This document shows, one piece after another, positions 24,056 to 32,997 of a stretch of 64,000 nt of DNA; positions within the stretch are counted from its first letter, which is position 1, and the number at the start of each line of letters is the position of its first letter. Source of the stretch: Allobosea sp. WAO (GTDB taxonomy: Bacteria; Pseudomonadota; Alphaproteobacteria; Rhizobiales; Beijerinckiaceae); NCBI RefSeq assembly GCF_001509835.1, contig NZ_JXTJ01000016.1, forward strand, positions 62,001 through 126,000, written 5' to 3'. Below the pieces are notes generated by a model. The model saw only the letters and a list, made by a program, of their open reading frames with translations. It made no database searches and was not told where the DNA came from. The position numbers were made by a program, and so were the translations under genes.

Positions 24056-25129
24056 TTACTTGGCCTGATAGGCAACGCCGGAGATCGGCGCCACGGCGCG
24101 GTTGTAGACCTCGACGCAGCGGGCGCCGCAACGCTCCATGAACTGCGGCAGGATCGCCGAGGTCAGGGTGGTGCGGAGCACGTCCTGATCGGCCTGGACC
24201 GGGCGGAAGAGGCCCATCGGCTTCGCTTCGACGACCTTGCCGATCTTACAGCCGGCCTTGTCGCCGCTGTTGCAGGCGAGGCCGTCCTCGGTGGTCTCCT
24301 CGCCGAGCTTCCACTGGGCGTCCTCGACCTCCTTCATCGTGGTCTCGAGGAAGGCGCGGACCTGCGGATCGAGCTTGTTCCACCAGTTGAGGTTCACGAC
24401 ATACATCGAGACCGACCAGAACAGCGGCAGCGCGTATTGCGACTGGCTGACCTCGTACCAGCGCGCACCGTTGCCGGAGCTGGAGCCGGTGATGGCGCAA
24501 TCGACGACGCCGCGCTCAAGAGCGGTGTAGACCTCGGGGAAGCCGATCGCCGTCGGCTGGGCGCCGATCGAGTTGACGAAGGTGTTGGACGAACCGCCGC
24601 CGGTGCGGATGCGCTTGCCCTTGAGGTCGGCGAGGCTCGTGACCTTGTCGCGGCAGAAGAAGACCTGCGCGGCGAAGGGATACATGCCGACGATGCGCGT
24701 GTTGAAGCGCTCCAGCTCCTTGTTGAGCTCGGGCAGCAGCGCCTGCGCAACCTTGCGCGCCTGGCCGACCGTCGGGTTGAGGCCGGCGAGATCGACCATG
24801 TCGAGCATCGGCACCTCGCCCGAGACGGTGTTCAGCGGCACGGCGCCGATATCGACCTGGCCGGAACGGACGAGGCGGATGATCTCGGGACCGGTGAGGT
24901 TGCGTTCCGGCCAGCTCGCCAGGGTGACGTTGATGCGCCCGCCCGATTTCTTCGGCACGCCTTCGCGCAGCAGCGGGATATCGACCTTGGTGTATTGCGG
25001 CAGGGCCGGGCCGACCTGCGTCACCGCCTGGATGTTGACGGTCGGACCGGCAGGCAGGCTCTGCGCCGAGGCCGGGCCGGCAAGGGCGAGCATGAGGGTC
25101 GCGAGCGAGGCATAGCGAAGTCGTTTCAT
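24056..25129 (-). CDS. TRAP transporter substrate-binding protein (DctP family), paralogue 1
   Basis: A 357-residue exported protein with a signal peptide ending 'AGPASAQ' (about residue 23). It shares the DctP core ('TSLADLKGKRIRTGGG'), the phrase 'AQPTAIGFPEVY' and the C-terminal cysteine pairs with paralogue 2, so the two arose by tandem duplication. Its ATG overlaps the TGA of the cupin gene. Differences in the binding region suggest related but distinct ligands, or different affinity. Confidence 0.9.
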   Translation of the reverse strand: MKRLRYASLATLMLALAGPASAQSLPAGPTVNIQAVTQVGPALPQYTKVDIPLLREGVPKKSGGRINVTLASWPERNLTGPEIIRLVRSGQVDIGAVPLNTVSGEVPMLDMVDLAGLNPTVGQARKVAQALLPELNKELERFNTRIVGMYPFAAQVFFCRDKVTSLADLKGKRIRTGGGSSNTFVNSIGAQPTAIGFPEVYTALERGVVDCAITGSSSGNGARWYEVSQSQYALPLFWSVSMYVVNLNWWNKLDPQVRAFLETTMKEVEDAQWKLGEETTEDGLACNSGDKAGCKIGKVVEAKPMGLFRPVQADQDVLRTTLTSAILPQFMERCGARCVEVYNRAVAPISGVAYQAK

Positions 25130-25557
25130 GGCAAGCGCTCCTGTCGGGTCGATGGGATCGGCGGGTAGTAGTTGAACTCGATCATCAGGCAGCCGTCCTC
25201 GGTGAAGAACGGACCATGCAGGACCTGGGCCGGGCGGCAGGCATAGGAGCCGGCCGGCAGCAGTTCTGAATTGCCGAGATCGTCGGGACGACCGATGCGG
25301 AGCGATCCCGAAATCAGCAGGACCTCCTCGCACCAGTCGTGCACCACCGGCTCGGCGACAAAGGCACCGGGCGCCCACCGCGACAGCCGCGTCATCGCTC
25401 CGCTGCGTCCGGCATGGTCGAGACTGCCGGAAAGAAGCTTCTGCTCGACGCCGGCATAGCCCGCGACCGGTTCCCAGCCCTCCGGCGCGAGCGCATCGAA
25501 GAATTCGCGATGAGCTTTCGCGAAGGCGCCGAAGCCGGGATGAGATGAGCCGCTCAC
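25126..25557 (-). CDS. Cupin domain protein
   Basis: A 143-residue single cupin. 'VHDWCEEVLLISGSLRIG' supplies the first metal-binding motif region and 'LHGPFFTEDGCLMIEF' the second. It could be a dioxygenase, isomerase or sensor. It is coupled by 4 bp overlaps to the hydro-lyase gene upstream and the binding-protein gene downstream, so it belongs to the same catabolic operon. Confidence 0.8.
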   Translation of the reverse strand: MSGSSHPGFGAFAKAHREFFDALAPEGWEPVAGYAGVEQKLLSGSLDHAGRSGAMTRLSRWAPGAFVAEPVVHDWCEEVLLISGSLRIGRPDDLGNSELLPAGSYACRPAQVLHGPFFTEDGCLMIEFNYYPPIPSTRQERLP

Positions 25558-26327
25558 AGGACCGACAGCCGGCTGTTCTTGAGATCGGTGACCAGCATCG
25601 CACCCGGCGCATGCGTGATCGCAAAGGGCGGCCGGGCGGCGGCGATCACCGCCTGCGGCGTCACCCCGCAGGCCCAGAACACCGGGAGTTCGCCCGCGCG
25701 CACCTCGACCGGGTCGCCGTAATCGGGCTTAGACAGGTCGCGGATGCCGATCTGCTCGGGCAGGCCGATATGGATCGGCGCGCCATGGACGGACGGAAAG
25801 CGCGAGGTGATCTGGATGGCGCGGATCGCATCGGCCGGGCTGAACGGGCGCATCGTCACCACCACTGGCCCGGCGAAGGGCCCGGCCGGCGCGCACGGGA
25901 TCGAGGTCCTGAACATCGAGACGTTGACGCCTGCGGCGACGTTGCGGACCTCCAGTCCGTCGGCGAGCAGCGCCTCCTCGAAGGAGAAGCTGCAGCCGAT
26001 GACGAAACCGACGAGATCGTCGCGCCAATGCGAAAGCAGATCGGTCGGCTCCTCGACCAGCTCGCCATCGCGCCAGACCCGGTAGCGCGGCAGATCGGTG
26101 CGCAGATCGAGATCAGCACCGAGGTCCGGCATGTAGGGATCGCCGGGCTCGGTCATGCCGATGATCGGGCAGGGTTTGGGATTGCGCTGGCAGAAGCGCA
26201 GGAAATCGCCGGCGACATCGCGCGGCAGCACCACGAGATTGCCCTGCACGAAGCCGGGTGCCAGCGACGAGGTCTGGCAGGAGAGCCCGCCCTCACGCAC
26301 GGCGCGACGCGCCTCGGCTCCGGTCAT
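25554..26327 (-). CDS. Putative hydro-lyase, DUF1445/D-glutamate cyclase family
   Basis: A 257-residue protein starting 'MTGAEARRAVREG', which is the usual N-terminus of the family. Conserved blocks include 'GCSFSFEEALL' and 'VTMRPFSPADAIRA'. Relatives are predicted hydro-lyases, and one mammalian member acts on D-glutamate. The first gene of the leftward operon (hydro-lyase, cupin, two DctP, DctQ, DctM, DUF2848). An ATG at 26363 is an alternative start but its SD is too close. Confidence 0.84.
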   Translation of the reverse strand: MTGAEARRAVREGGLSCQTSSLAPGFVQGNLVVLPRDVAGDFLRFCQRNPKPCPIIGMTEPGDPYMPDLGADLDLRTDLPRYRVWRDGELVEEPTDLLSHWRDDLVGFVIGCSFSFEEALLADGLEVRNVAAGVNVSMFRTSIPCAPAGPFAGPVVVTMRPFSPADAIRAIQITSRFPSVHGAPIHIGLPEQIGIRDLSKPDYGDPVEVRAGELPVFWACGVTPQAVIAAARPPFAITHAPGAMLVTDLKNSRLSVL

Positions 26328-26424
26328 GGAGCTGCGCTCCGACCTGGTCGACTGTTCCAACATTCCCCTCGTGCCCCTTGACGGTGCCTCTGCGTCAATA
26401 TTGGGGGGAAGCCGGCGATGTCGT

Positions 26425-26466
26425 CCAATTGTCATTTGGGATCGCTGCTGATAAATCTGACTTATC
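26425..26466. promoter_or_regulatory. paired LysR-type dyads between hydro-lyase and LysR genes
   Basis: Two dyads with seven-base spacers (so each fits a T-N11-A LysR site): CCAA-N7-TTGG at 26425-26439 and GATAA-N7-TTATC at 26450-26466. Their centres are 26 bp apart. The second is almost the same sequence as a dyad upstream of the flavoenzyme gene (28660-28676). They lie in the divergent promoter region of the TRAP operon and the LysR gene. Confidence 0.65.
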
Positions 26467-26480
26467 GACAGGGGCGCCCA

Positions 26481-27365
26481 TTGATCGAGTTCCGCACGCT
26501 CGAAACCTTCGTCTGGGTGGCGCAGCTGAAGAGCTTCCGCGGCGCGGCGGCGCGCCTCAACACCACCCAGCCGGCGGTTTCGCAACGCGTCGCGCAATTG
26601 GAAGACCAGCTTGGCGTGCGTCTGCTGGAGCGCGGACGGCGCTCCTTCGCCCTGACCGAGGCCGGGCGCTCGGTGCTCGCCCAAGCCGAGCGCCTGCTGC
26701 GGCTGCGCACCGAGCTGGTGGCCTCGGTAACCGACCGCTCGCAATTGCGCGGCACGCTGCGGCTCGGCGCGGCGGAAACCATCGTCCACACCTGGCTGCC
26801 GCGCTTCATCGAGGCGATGTCGGCGCGCTATGAGCGGATCACGCTGGAGATCGAGGTCGATATCTCGCCGAATCTGCGCGAGCGTCTGCTGAGCCAGCAA
26901 ATCGACCTCGCCTTCATGCTCGGCCCGATCAGCGCGCCCTCGATCCGCTCGCAACCGCTGCGCAACGAGCCGATACGCTTCTTCGCCAGCCCGCGGCTCG
27001 GCTTCTCGGCCGGACAGAACCCGCTGGCAGAGATCGCCGCCTTCCCGATCATCACCTTCGCGCGCAACACCCAGCCCTATATGCGGCTGCGCGAGTTGCT
27101 CGCCGACCCGCATCTGCCGCCTACCCGCATCCATGCGAGCGCCGCAATGGCGACTGCGGTTCGCATGGCGCTGGACGGGCTCGGCGTGGCGCTGATCCCG
27201 GCCTCGATCGTCACGGAGGATGTCGAGGCCGGCCGGCTCGTCGAGGTCGGCTGCGCCCAGACGATCCCAGACTTGCAGTTCGTCGCAGGCTGGCTGGCCG
27301 CGCCCGACACGCGGATCATCGACCTCGCGCTCGAGATCGCCGCAGCCTCGGCCGCCGGGCGTTGA
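26481..27365 (+). CDS. LysR family transcriptional regulator
   Basis: A 294-residue regulator if it starts at TTG 26481, which gives the usual LysR opening 'IEFRTLETFVWVAQLKSF' and has GGGG just upstream; ATG 26418 is an alternative. The helix-turn-helix is at about residues 17-36 ('GAAARLNTTQPAVSQRVAQLE'), and the rest is the two-lobed effector domain. It is divergent from the hydro-lyase/TRAP operon and convergent with the flavoenzyme gene; both promoters carry matching dyads. Confidence 0.9.
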   Translation: MIEFRTLETFVWVAQLKSFRGAAARLNTTQPAVSQRVAQLEDQLGVRLLERGRRSFALTEAGRSVLAQAERLLRLRTELVASVTDRSQLRGTLRLGAAETIVHTWLPRFIEAMSARYERITLEIEVDISPNLRERLLSQQIDLAFMLGPISAPSIRSQPLRNEPIRFFASPRLGFSAGQNPLAEIAAFPIITFARNTQPYMRLRELLADPHLPPTRIHASAAMATAVRMALDGLGVALIPASIVTEDVEAGRLVEVGCAQTIPDLQFVAGWLAAPDTRIIDLALEIAAASAAGR

Positions 27366-27369
27366 GGCC

Positions 27370-28518
27370 TCAGAAGATGTTCGAGCGCTCGTACTGAACC
27401 GGCCAGCTCGCGGCGTTGGACTTGAGCGCCCCGGCGGCACGCAGCGGCCAGACCGGGTCGGCGAGCAGGGCCCTGCCGAGCAGGACGAGGTCGGCCGAGC
27501 CATTGGCGATGATGCTCTCGGCGAGGTCCGGCGAGTGGATCAGCCCGACGGCCCCGGTCGCGATGCCGGAGCCGGTGCGGACCTCCCGCGCCAGCGGCAC
27601 CTGATAGCCGGGATGAATCGGGATCTGCTGGCGCGGATCATTGCCGCCGGAGGAGCAGTCGATCAGGTCGACCGTGCCGAGCGCCTTCAGCAGGCACGCC
27701 AGCCTGACGCTGTCCTCGATCGTCCAGCCACCTTCGACCCAGTCGCTGGCCGAGAGCCTGATGAAGAGCGGCAGCTCGTCCGGCCACTCCGCCCTCACCG
27801 CCTCGATCGATTGCAGGAGGTAGCGGATACGGTTCTCGAAGGAGCCGCCATAGGCGTCGCTGCGGCGATTGCTGAGCGGCGAATAGAACTGGTGGATCAG
27901 GTAGCCATGGGCGGCGTGGAGCTCGATGATCTTGAACCCGGCCTCGCGCGCACGGCGGGTCGCGGCGCGCAGCGCCTGCAGCGTTTCGTCGATACCTGCC
28001 TGGTCCAGCTCCGCCGGAACCGGCCAACCCTTGGCGTAAGGTTCGCCGGAAGCCGAGACCACCGACCAGCCGCCCTCCGCCTCCGGAACCGGCCGCGTTC
28101 CTTCCCAGGGCCGCCCGACCGACGCCTTGCGGCCGGCATGGCCGAGCTGGACCGCGGGAAGGGCGCCCCGCGCTGCGATGAAAGCAGCGATGCGGGCGAG
28201 CGCGTCGCGCTGCGCATCGTTCCAGAGGCCGAGACAACGCCGGGTGATGCGGCCGCGCGGCTCGATATGGACCGCCTCTGTGCAGACGATGCCGGCGCCG
28301 CCGGCAGCCCGGGCGCCGAGATGGACGAAGTGCCAGTCGTTCGGCAGGCCATCCTCCGCCGAATACTGGCACATCGGCGAGAGCATAATGCGGTTGCGCG
28401 AGGTCACCGAGCGAAAGCTGATCGGCCGGAACAGATGCGGATTGGGGTCGCGCCGGAGGATGCGGCGCTCATTCTCGCCGCTGATGCGGGAGTCGATGGT
28501 CGTCAGAAGCTCGCTCAC
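27370..28518 (-). CDS. NADH:flavin oxidoreductase, old yellow enzyme family (YqjM/XenA-like)
   Basis: A 382-residue FMN enzyme that reduces activated C=C bonds with NAD(P)H. The active-site His pair is in 'HAAHGYLIHQF', followed by 'RSDAYGGSFENR'. Cys50 in 'MLSPMCQYSAEDG' is the flavin-tuning cysteine of the YqjM group. About 40 residues precede the usual family start. It begins with GTG at 28518 and stops 5 bp from the convergent LysR gene. Confidence 0.9.
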   Translation of the reverse strand: MSELLTTIDSRISGENERRILRRDPNPHLFRPISFRSVTSRNRIMLSPMCQYSAEDGLPNDWHFVHLGARAAGGAGIVCTEAVHIEPRGRITRRCLGLWNDAQRDALARIAAFIAARGALPAVQLGHAGRKASVGRPWEGTRPVPEAEGGWSVVSASGEPYAKGWPVPAELDQAGIDETLQALRAATRRAREAGFKIIELHAAHGYLIHQFYSPLSNRRSDAYGGSFENRIRYLLQSIEAVRAEWPDELPLFIRLSASDWVEGGWTIEDSVRLACLLKALGTVDLIDCSSGGNDPRQQIPIHPGYQVPLAREVRTGSGIATGAVGLIHSPDLAESIIANGSADLVLLGRALLADPVWPLRAAGALKSNAASWPVQYERSNIF

Positions 28519-28630
28519 CTTGGATGTCCGATCTCGTCGCCGGTTGCCGGGGCTTTCCGGCCGGCTGCGAGATTCGCGAGCCGGTGCCGGAGCTTCCCTT
28601 AGGTCGGCATGTAAGCATCGGCCAGCGAGA

Positions 28631-28677
28631 TCAGAAAATTCTCATTTCTGATGCAGAACGATAAGCCTGATTTATCG
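28631..28677. promoter_or_regulatory. paired LysR-type dyads upstream of the flavoenzyme gene
   Basis: TCAGAAA-N7-TTTCTGA (28631-28651) and CGATAA-N7-TTATCG (28659-28677) are both perfect, with seven-base spacers and centres 27 bp apart. The second shares GATAA, CTGA and TTATC with the dyad in front of the LysR gene. This is the layout of a LysR recognition site plus activation site, 113-159 bp upstream of the start codon. Confidence 0.65.
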
Positions 28678-28728
28678 TGCTATGCGCATCGCTGGCACGA
28701 GCCCCCAAGGACCGCAGCGGGCGGGGTA

Positions 28729-30258
28729 TCAGTGTCCGTGCCCCTGCCCCTGCGGCTCTCTCAGGAAGGCGAGCGCCAGCGCCGCCGTCCCCAGCAGGCC
28801 GACCACCGCGAGCCAGGCATTGAGCTGCATGCCGCGGGTGAACGCCTCGCGGGCGAGGCCCAGCATCGGCTCGGCATAGGCCGGCACCTGCTGGGCGGCC
28901 ATGACGGCACCGCCGAGCGTCGCGCGCGCCGCCTCAGCGACATCGGCCGGCAGGCCCGCCGGCACCGAAGCCGCCATCTGCACCCGGTAGATCGCGGTCG
29001 CGGCACTGCCGAGGATCGCAATACCGAGCGCGCCGCCAAGCTCGATGCTGGTCTCCGACAGGGCGGCGGCCGAGCCGGCACGCTCCGGCGGCGCGGCGGA
29101 GACGACGAGGTCCGTCGTCAGCGCCACGACCGGGGTGAAGCCGAGCGAGAACACCACCGAGCCGACGACGATGACCGCAATCGAGCTGCCGGCCGTGATC
29201 TGCGTCATGATCAGGAAGCCGAGCGCCGCGACGACGAGGCCCGCCACCATGATCTGGCGCACGCGCAGGCGCCCCGCCAGCGCCGGCACGAACATCGAGC
29301 CGACGATGAAGGCGAGCGCCGAAGGCAGTGTGTAGAGCCCGGCGACCAGCGGCGAGAAACCGGCGACGAGCTGCAGATACTGCGCGACGAACAGGAAGAT
29401 GCCGAACAGGAAGAAGAAGCCGAGCACGTTGATCGCGAGCGCGACACGGAAGGCCGCGCTGCGGAACAGGCTGAGATCGACGAAGGGATCGGCGAGCCGC
29501 TCCTGCCGGCGCAGGAAGACGACGCCGATGGCAAAGCCCGCGAGCATGACCGCGACCGGCAGCCAGGCGAAGCCGTCCTCGGCGATGCGCTTCAGCCCGT
29601 AGATCAGAGCCAGAACGGACACGACCGAGAGCACAGCGCTCGGCAGGTCGATGCTGCCGGCATCGGGGTCCTTGTACTCGGGCAGGAGCAGCGGGCCGAG
29701 GATCAGCAGCAGCAGCATCACCGGCACATTGGCGAGGAAGACCGAGCCCCACCAGAAATGCTCGAGCAGGAGTCCGCCGGCCAGCGGGCCGATGGCGCCG
29801 CCTGCCGAGAAGCTGGAGATCCAGATGCCGATGGCGAAGCGGCGCTCGTCGGGATCCTCGAACATGCTGCGGATCAGCGACAGCGTCGACGGCGCGAGCG
29901 TCGCGCCGGCAAGGCCGAGCAGAGCCCGCGTTGCGATCAGCATCGGCGCGCTGGTCGAGAAGGCGGCAATGACCGAGGCGACGCCGAAAGCCGCAGCGCC
30001 GATCAGCAAGAGCTTGCGCCGGCCGATCCGGTCGCCCAGCGTCCCCATGGTGACGAGCGCGCCCGCGACCATGAAGCCGTAGATGTCGACGATCCAGAGC
30101 AGCTGCGAGGCGCTCGGCTTGAGGTCGGCGGTGAGATGCGGCACCGCCAGGTTGAGCACCGTCAGGTCCATCGCATAGAGCAGGCAAGGCAATGCGATCA
30201 CGGCCAGCCCGACCCATTCGCGTTTCGTCGCCTTGCGGTGGGTCGCTGTCGTTTCCAT
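28729..30258 (-). CDS. DHA2-family MFS drug exporter (EmrB/QacA type)
   Basis: A 509-residue protein with 14 predicted spans, the DHA2 topology. Motifs include 'DLTVLNLAVPHL' in span 1 (antiporter motif D1), 'GTLGDRIGRRKLLLIG' after span 2 (motif A) and 'ATRALLGLAGATLAPSTLSLI' in span 4 with motif C following. It ends with a His-rich tail. No membrane-fusion partner is adjacent. The start at 30258 is the most likely of three in-frame options. Confidence 0.9.
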   Translation of the reverse strand: METTATHRKATKREWVGLAVIALPCLLYAMDLTVLNLAVPHLTADLKPSASQLLWIVDIYGFMVAGALVTMGTLGDRIGRRKLLLIGAAAFGVASVIAAFSTSAPMLIATRALLGLAGATLAPSTLSLIRSMFEDPDERRFAIGIWISSFSAGGAIGPLAGGLLLEHFWWGSVFLANVPVMLLLLILGPLLLPEYKDPDAGSIDLPSAVLSVVSVLALIYGLKRIAEDGFAWLPVAVMLAGFAIGVVFLRRQERLADPFVDLSLFRSAAFRVALAINVLGFFFLFGIFLFVAQYLQLVAGFSPLVAGLYTLPSALAFIVGSMFVPALAGRLRVRQIMVAGLVVAALGFLIMTQITAGSSIAVIVVGSVVFSLGFTPVVALTTDLVVSAAPPERAGSAAALSETSIELGGALGIAILGSAATAIYRVQMAASVPAGLPADVAEAARATLGGAVMAAQQVPAYAEPMLGLAREAFTRGMQLNAWLAVVGLLGTAALALAFLREPQGQGHGH

Positions 30259-30480
30259 GCCTTGCCTCATCAAGCCGGTCACCCGCGGACCTGCCGCGGG
30301 GGGCGCTCGCTCTGACGGCAGCTCCTGTCACCTATTGTCAGGACGTCGCAACGTTAGCCCGGCTTTCGCCGAATCTTGCGCCGCCCCGCGGCAAGGACGC
30401 ACGGGGTTGCGCGAATCCGACACTGAAAGAGAGGCCAGCAATCGCCGGTTGCGCCGGCATCCCGCGCCCAACAGCAATGG

Positions 30481-30508
30481 GGGCGCTCCGGATGCGACCG
30501 GAACGCCC
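30481..30508 (-). terminator. hairpin downstream of the DapA-like gene
   Basis: Eleven-base arms (30508-30498 and 30491-30481 on the minus strand, one T-G pair) enclose a six-base loop, 33 bp after the DapA-like stop. No T-run follows, so it may act as a Rho-assisted or 3'-end-protecting structure. Confidence 0.5.
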
Positions 30509-30541
30509 TCATCATGACGGTGATCTGGTCCTGCCGCGCGC

Positions 30542-31471
30542 TCAGATATCGGCGCGCGGATCGTGCTTGGCGAGGCGGGCGAGCAGGTAGTCGACCTCGG
30601 CCTTCGCCGCGGCGGAAAGGGCAGAGCCCGGCTTGCGCTGGGCGTCATGGGCGAGGATGCCGCGCTTCATCATGGTGTATTTGCGCACGGCGAGGCCGAC
30701 GCCCTGCTGCTGCTCGTAGCGCATCAGCGGCAGATGCGCGTCGAAGATGTCATGCGCCTCGTCGCGCTTGCCGGCCTTGCTCAGCTTGACGACATCGATC
30801 AGCAGCTCGGGGAAGGCGTAGCCGGTATTGGCGCCGTCGACACCGCGCTCCATCTCGAAATCGAGGAAGATGCCGCCATTGCCGGTGACGATCGAGACAT
30901 GACGCAGGCTGCCCTCGGCCTCGAACTTGCGCAGGGCCGAGATCTTCTCCAGGCCCGGCCAGTCCTCATGCTTCAGCATCACGCAGGACGGGTTGTCCTG
31001 GATGATCTTGCGGATCACGGCCGGCGTCATCACCACCGAGAGCGTCAGCGGATAGTCCTGGATGACGAAGGGGATGTCGGTGCCGATCGCCTCGACCGCC
31101 TGGGCGTAGTAGCCGGTGATCTGATCGTCGGTGCGCAGCGAAGGCGGCGGCGCGATCATCACGCCGCCGGCGCCGAGATCCATCACCTGGCGGGCGAGCG
31201 ACCGCATCGCCGCGAAGCCAGGCGCCGAGACACCGACGATGATCGGCTTTCCGTCCATCTTGGCGACCGCCCGCTTGACGAGGCCGACCGACTCCTCCGG
31301 CTCGAGCTTGGGCGCCTCGCCCATGATGCCGAGCACGGTAACGCCATCCGAGCCGATGTCGGCGTAGAACTCGAAGAGCTTGTCGGCCGACTTCCAGTCC
31401 ACGGCGCCATCCGGCATGAACGGCGTCGGGGCGATCGGGAAGACGCCGCTGGCTTCGGGGGTCAGGCGCAT
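30542..31471 (-). CDS. DapA/NanA-family class I aldolase or lyase
   Basis: A 309-residue TIM-barrel protein of the dihydrodipicolinate synthase superfamily. The Schiff-base lysine is Lys167 ('CVMLKHED') and the proton-relay tyrosine is Tyr140 ('QDYPLT'). 'GIMGEAPKL' replaces the usual GTTGE pyruvate-binding loop, so the substrate is probably not that of true DapA. It is paired with a FAH-family hydrolase gene 25 bp upstream, which suggests catabolism of a keto-acid or hydroxy-acid. Confidence 0.85.
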   Translation of the reverse strand: MRLTPEASGVFPIAPTPFMPDGAVDWKSADKLFEFYADIGSDGVTVLGIMGEAPKLEPEESVGLVKRAVAKMDGKPIIVGVSAPGFAAMRSLARQVMDLGAGGVMIAPPPSLRTDDQITGYYAQAVEAIGTDIPFVIQDYPLTLSVVMTPAVIRKIIQDNPSCVMLKHEDWPGLEKISALRKFEAEGSLRHVSIVTGNGGIFLDFEMERGVDGANTGYAFPELLIDVVKLSKAGKRDEAHDIFDAHLPLMRYEQQQGVGLAVRKYTMMKRGILAHDAQRKPGSALSAAAKAEVDYLLARLAKHDPRADI

Positions 31472-31496
31472 GATCGGGTTCCTTCGGAGGTCTTGG

Positions 31497-32183
31497 TCAG
31501 ACGATGCGGGTGCGGATGCTGCCGACGCCGGCAATGGAGCCTTCGAGCAGATCGCCCTTCACCACGGCCGCGACGCCTTCCGGCGTGCCGGTCATGATCA
31601 GGTCGCCGGGCGCGAGTTCGACGAGGCCTGAGAGATAGGCGATGGTCTCGGGCACGTTCCAGATCTGCTTGGCGAGGTCGGAGGTCTGGCGGACCTTGCC
31701 GTTGACCTTGAGCTCGATCAACCCGGCAGCGGGGTGACCGGCCTTGGCCGCCGGCACAATCTCGCCGATCGGCGCCGAAAGGTCGAAGCCCTTGGACATG
31801 TCCCAGGGGCGGCCGGCCTTCTTGGCGGCGGCCTGCAGATCGCGGCGGGTCATGTCGAGGCCGGCGGCATAGCCGAAGACATGGCCGAGCGCATCGGCCT
31901 CGGCAATGTCCTTGCCGCCCTTCCCGATCGCGACGACGAGCTCCATCTCGTGGTGCAGGTCGGCGGTCTTGGTCGGATAGGGCATGTCGGCGCCGCCGGT
32001 CAGCACGGCGTCGGATGGCTTGGTGAAGAAGAAGGGTTCCTCGCGATCGGGATCGCCGCCCATCTCGCGGGTATGCTCGGCGTAGTTGCGCCCGACGCAG
32101 AAGATGCGGCGCACCGGGAAATGCCCTCCGCCGGCGACCGGCACGGCGGCGGCCTTCGGCGGATCGATGACATAGCTGGACAT
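31497..32183 (-). CDS. Fumarylacetoacetate hydrolase family protein
   Basis: A 228-residue FAH-fold protein, the length of the short hydrolase/isomerase group that includes fumarylpyruvate hydrolase. Metal ligands are Glu residues of 'HHEMELVVAIG' and Asp of 'GYAAGLDMTRRD'. 'IMTGTPEGVAAV' is the conserved C-terminal motif. It is the first gene of a pair with the DapA-like lyase. Confidence 0.9.
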   Translation of the reverse strand: MSSYVIDPPKAAAVPVAGGGHFPVRRIFCVGRNYAEHTREMGGDPDREEPFFFTKPSDAVLTGGADMPYPTKTADLHHEMELVVAIGKGGKDIAEADALGHVFGYAAGLDMTRRDLQAAAKKAGRPWDMSKGFDLSAPIGEIVPAAKAGHPAAGLIELKVNGKVRQTSDLAKQIWNVPETIAYLSGLVELAPGDLIMTGTPEGVAAVVKGDLLEGSIAGVGSIRTRIV

Positions 32184-32336
32184 GGCGGCGTTCCCCTTAT
32201 GGCGCTCTCGCTCGCTTCATGGGCGAGGGAGAACCTCGGGGCAAGTGCCGCCTGGCTGGGGGCGGGGCTGCATGGCGCTCAATCCACCCGGCGCGAGCCG
32301 AATGGCCTCACCCTCGCCCCCGGCACTTCGCTCCCC

Positions 32337-32825
32337 TCACCGTTCAGCAAGGCTGAGGACGACCTCGACTTCCTCGTCGAACATGCCGCCGGTCGGATAA
32401 AAGCCAAGCTTCTCGTAGAATGCCTGCGGGCTGCCGGCCCCAAGACCATAGCTCGTATAGAGTTCCCTGATCCCTCGAGCCCGCAGGCGATCGGCGATCT
32501 GGAGGATCGCCCGTCTTCCGAAGCCGCTGCTCTGGTACGGCCGCGCGATCATGAAGCGCCAGAGATAGGGGCCGGGACAATCGATCCCGTCATCCCAATC
32601 CGACCCGTCATGCACCATGGCGAAGCCGATCAGGGTCTCGTCCGCATAGATCCCGCGAAACCAGGCCGATTCCGAACAAAACCCTTCCGCGATCGACACG
32701 CCGTTGTCGGCGACGAAGTCCCGCTGCTCATCGGTAAGCGTTTCGCTGAGCTCGCAGATCTCGGAGACATTGGCTGATGTGACACGGCGGAAGGTGACCT
32801 GCGCATCGGCGGGAACAGTAGGCAT
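32337..32825 (-). CDS. GNAT family N-acetyltransferase
   Basis: A 162-residue acetyltransferase. 'LWRFMIARPYQSSGFGRRAI' (about residues 90-109) is GNAT motif A, with the acetyl-CoA pyrophosphate loop QSSGFGR; 'SPQAFYEKLGFYPTG' is motif B. The substrate is unknown (SpeG- or Bltd-like). ATG 32825 is used; a GTG nine bases upstream is possible. Confidence 0.85.
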   Translation of the reverse strand: MPTVPADAQVTFRRVTSANVSEICELSETLTDEQRDFVADNGVSIAEGFCSESAWFRGIYADETLIGFAMVHDGSDWDDGIDCPGPYLWRFMIARPYQSSGFGRRAILQIADRLRARGIRELYTSYGLGAGSPQAFYEKLGFYPTGGMFDEEVEVVLSLAER

Positions 32826-32997
32826 AGACAGCACTCATCTGGGGTCAGCGAAGAAACTGGGGCTTGTCCCGATGCAGCCTCACCGCCGGCCAAGGCCGCG
32901 CGAGAAGGTGCGCCGGTGGCATTTTTTTTGCTGTGCAGGCGTCGCCGGCATTGCCAATCGCGGAACGGAAGACGCCCGCTGGCGCCGCCGGCAAGCG

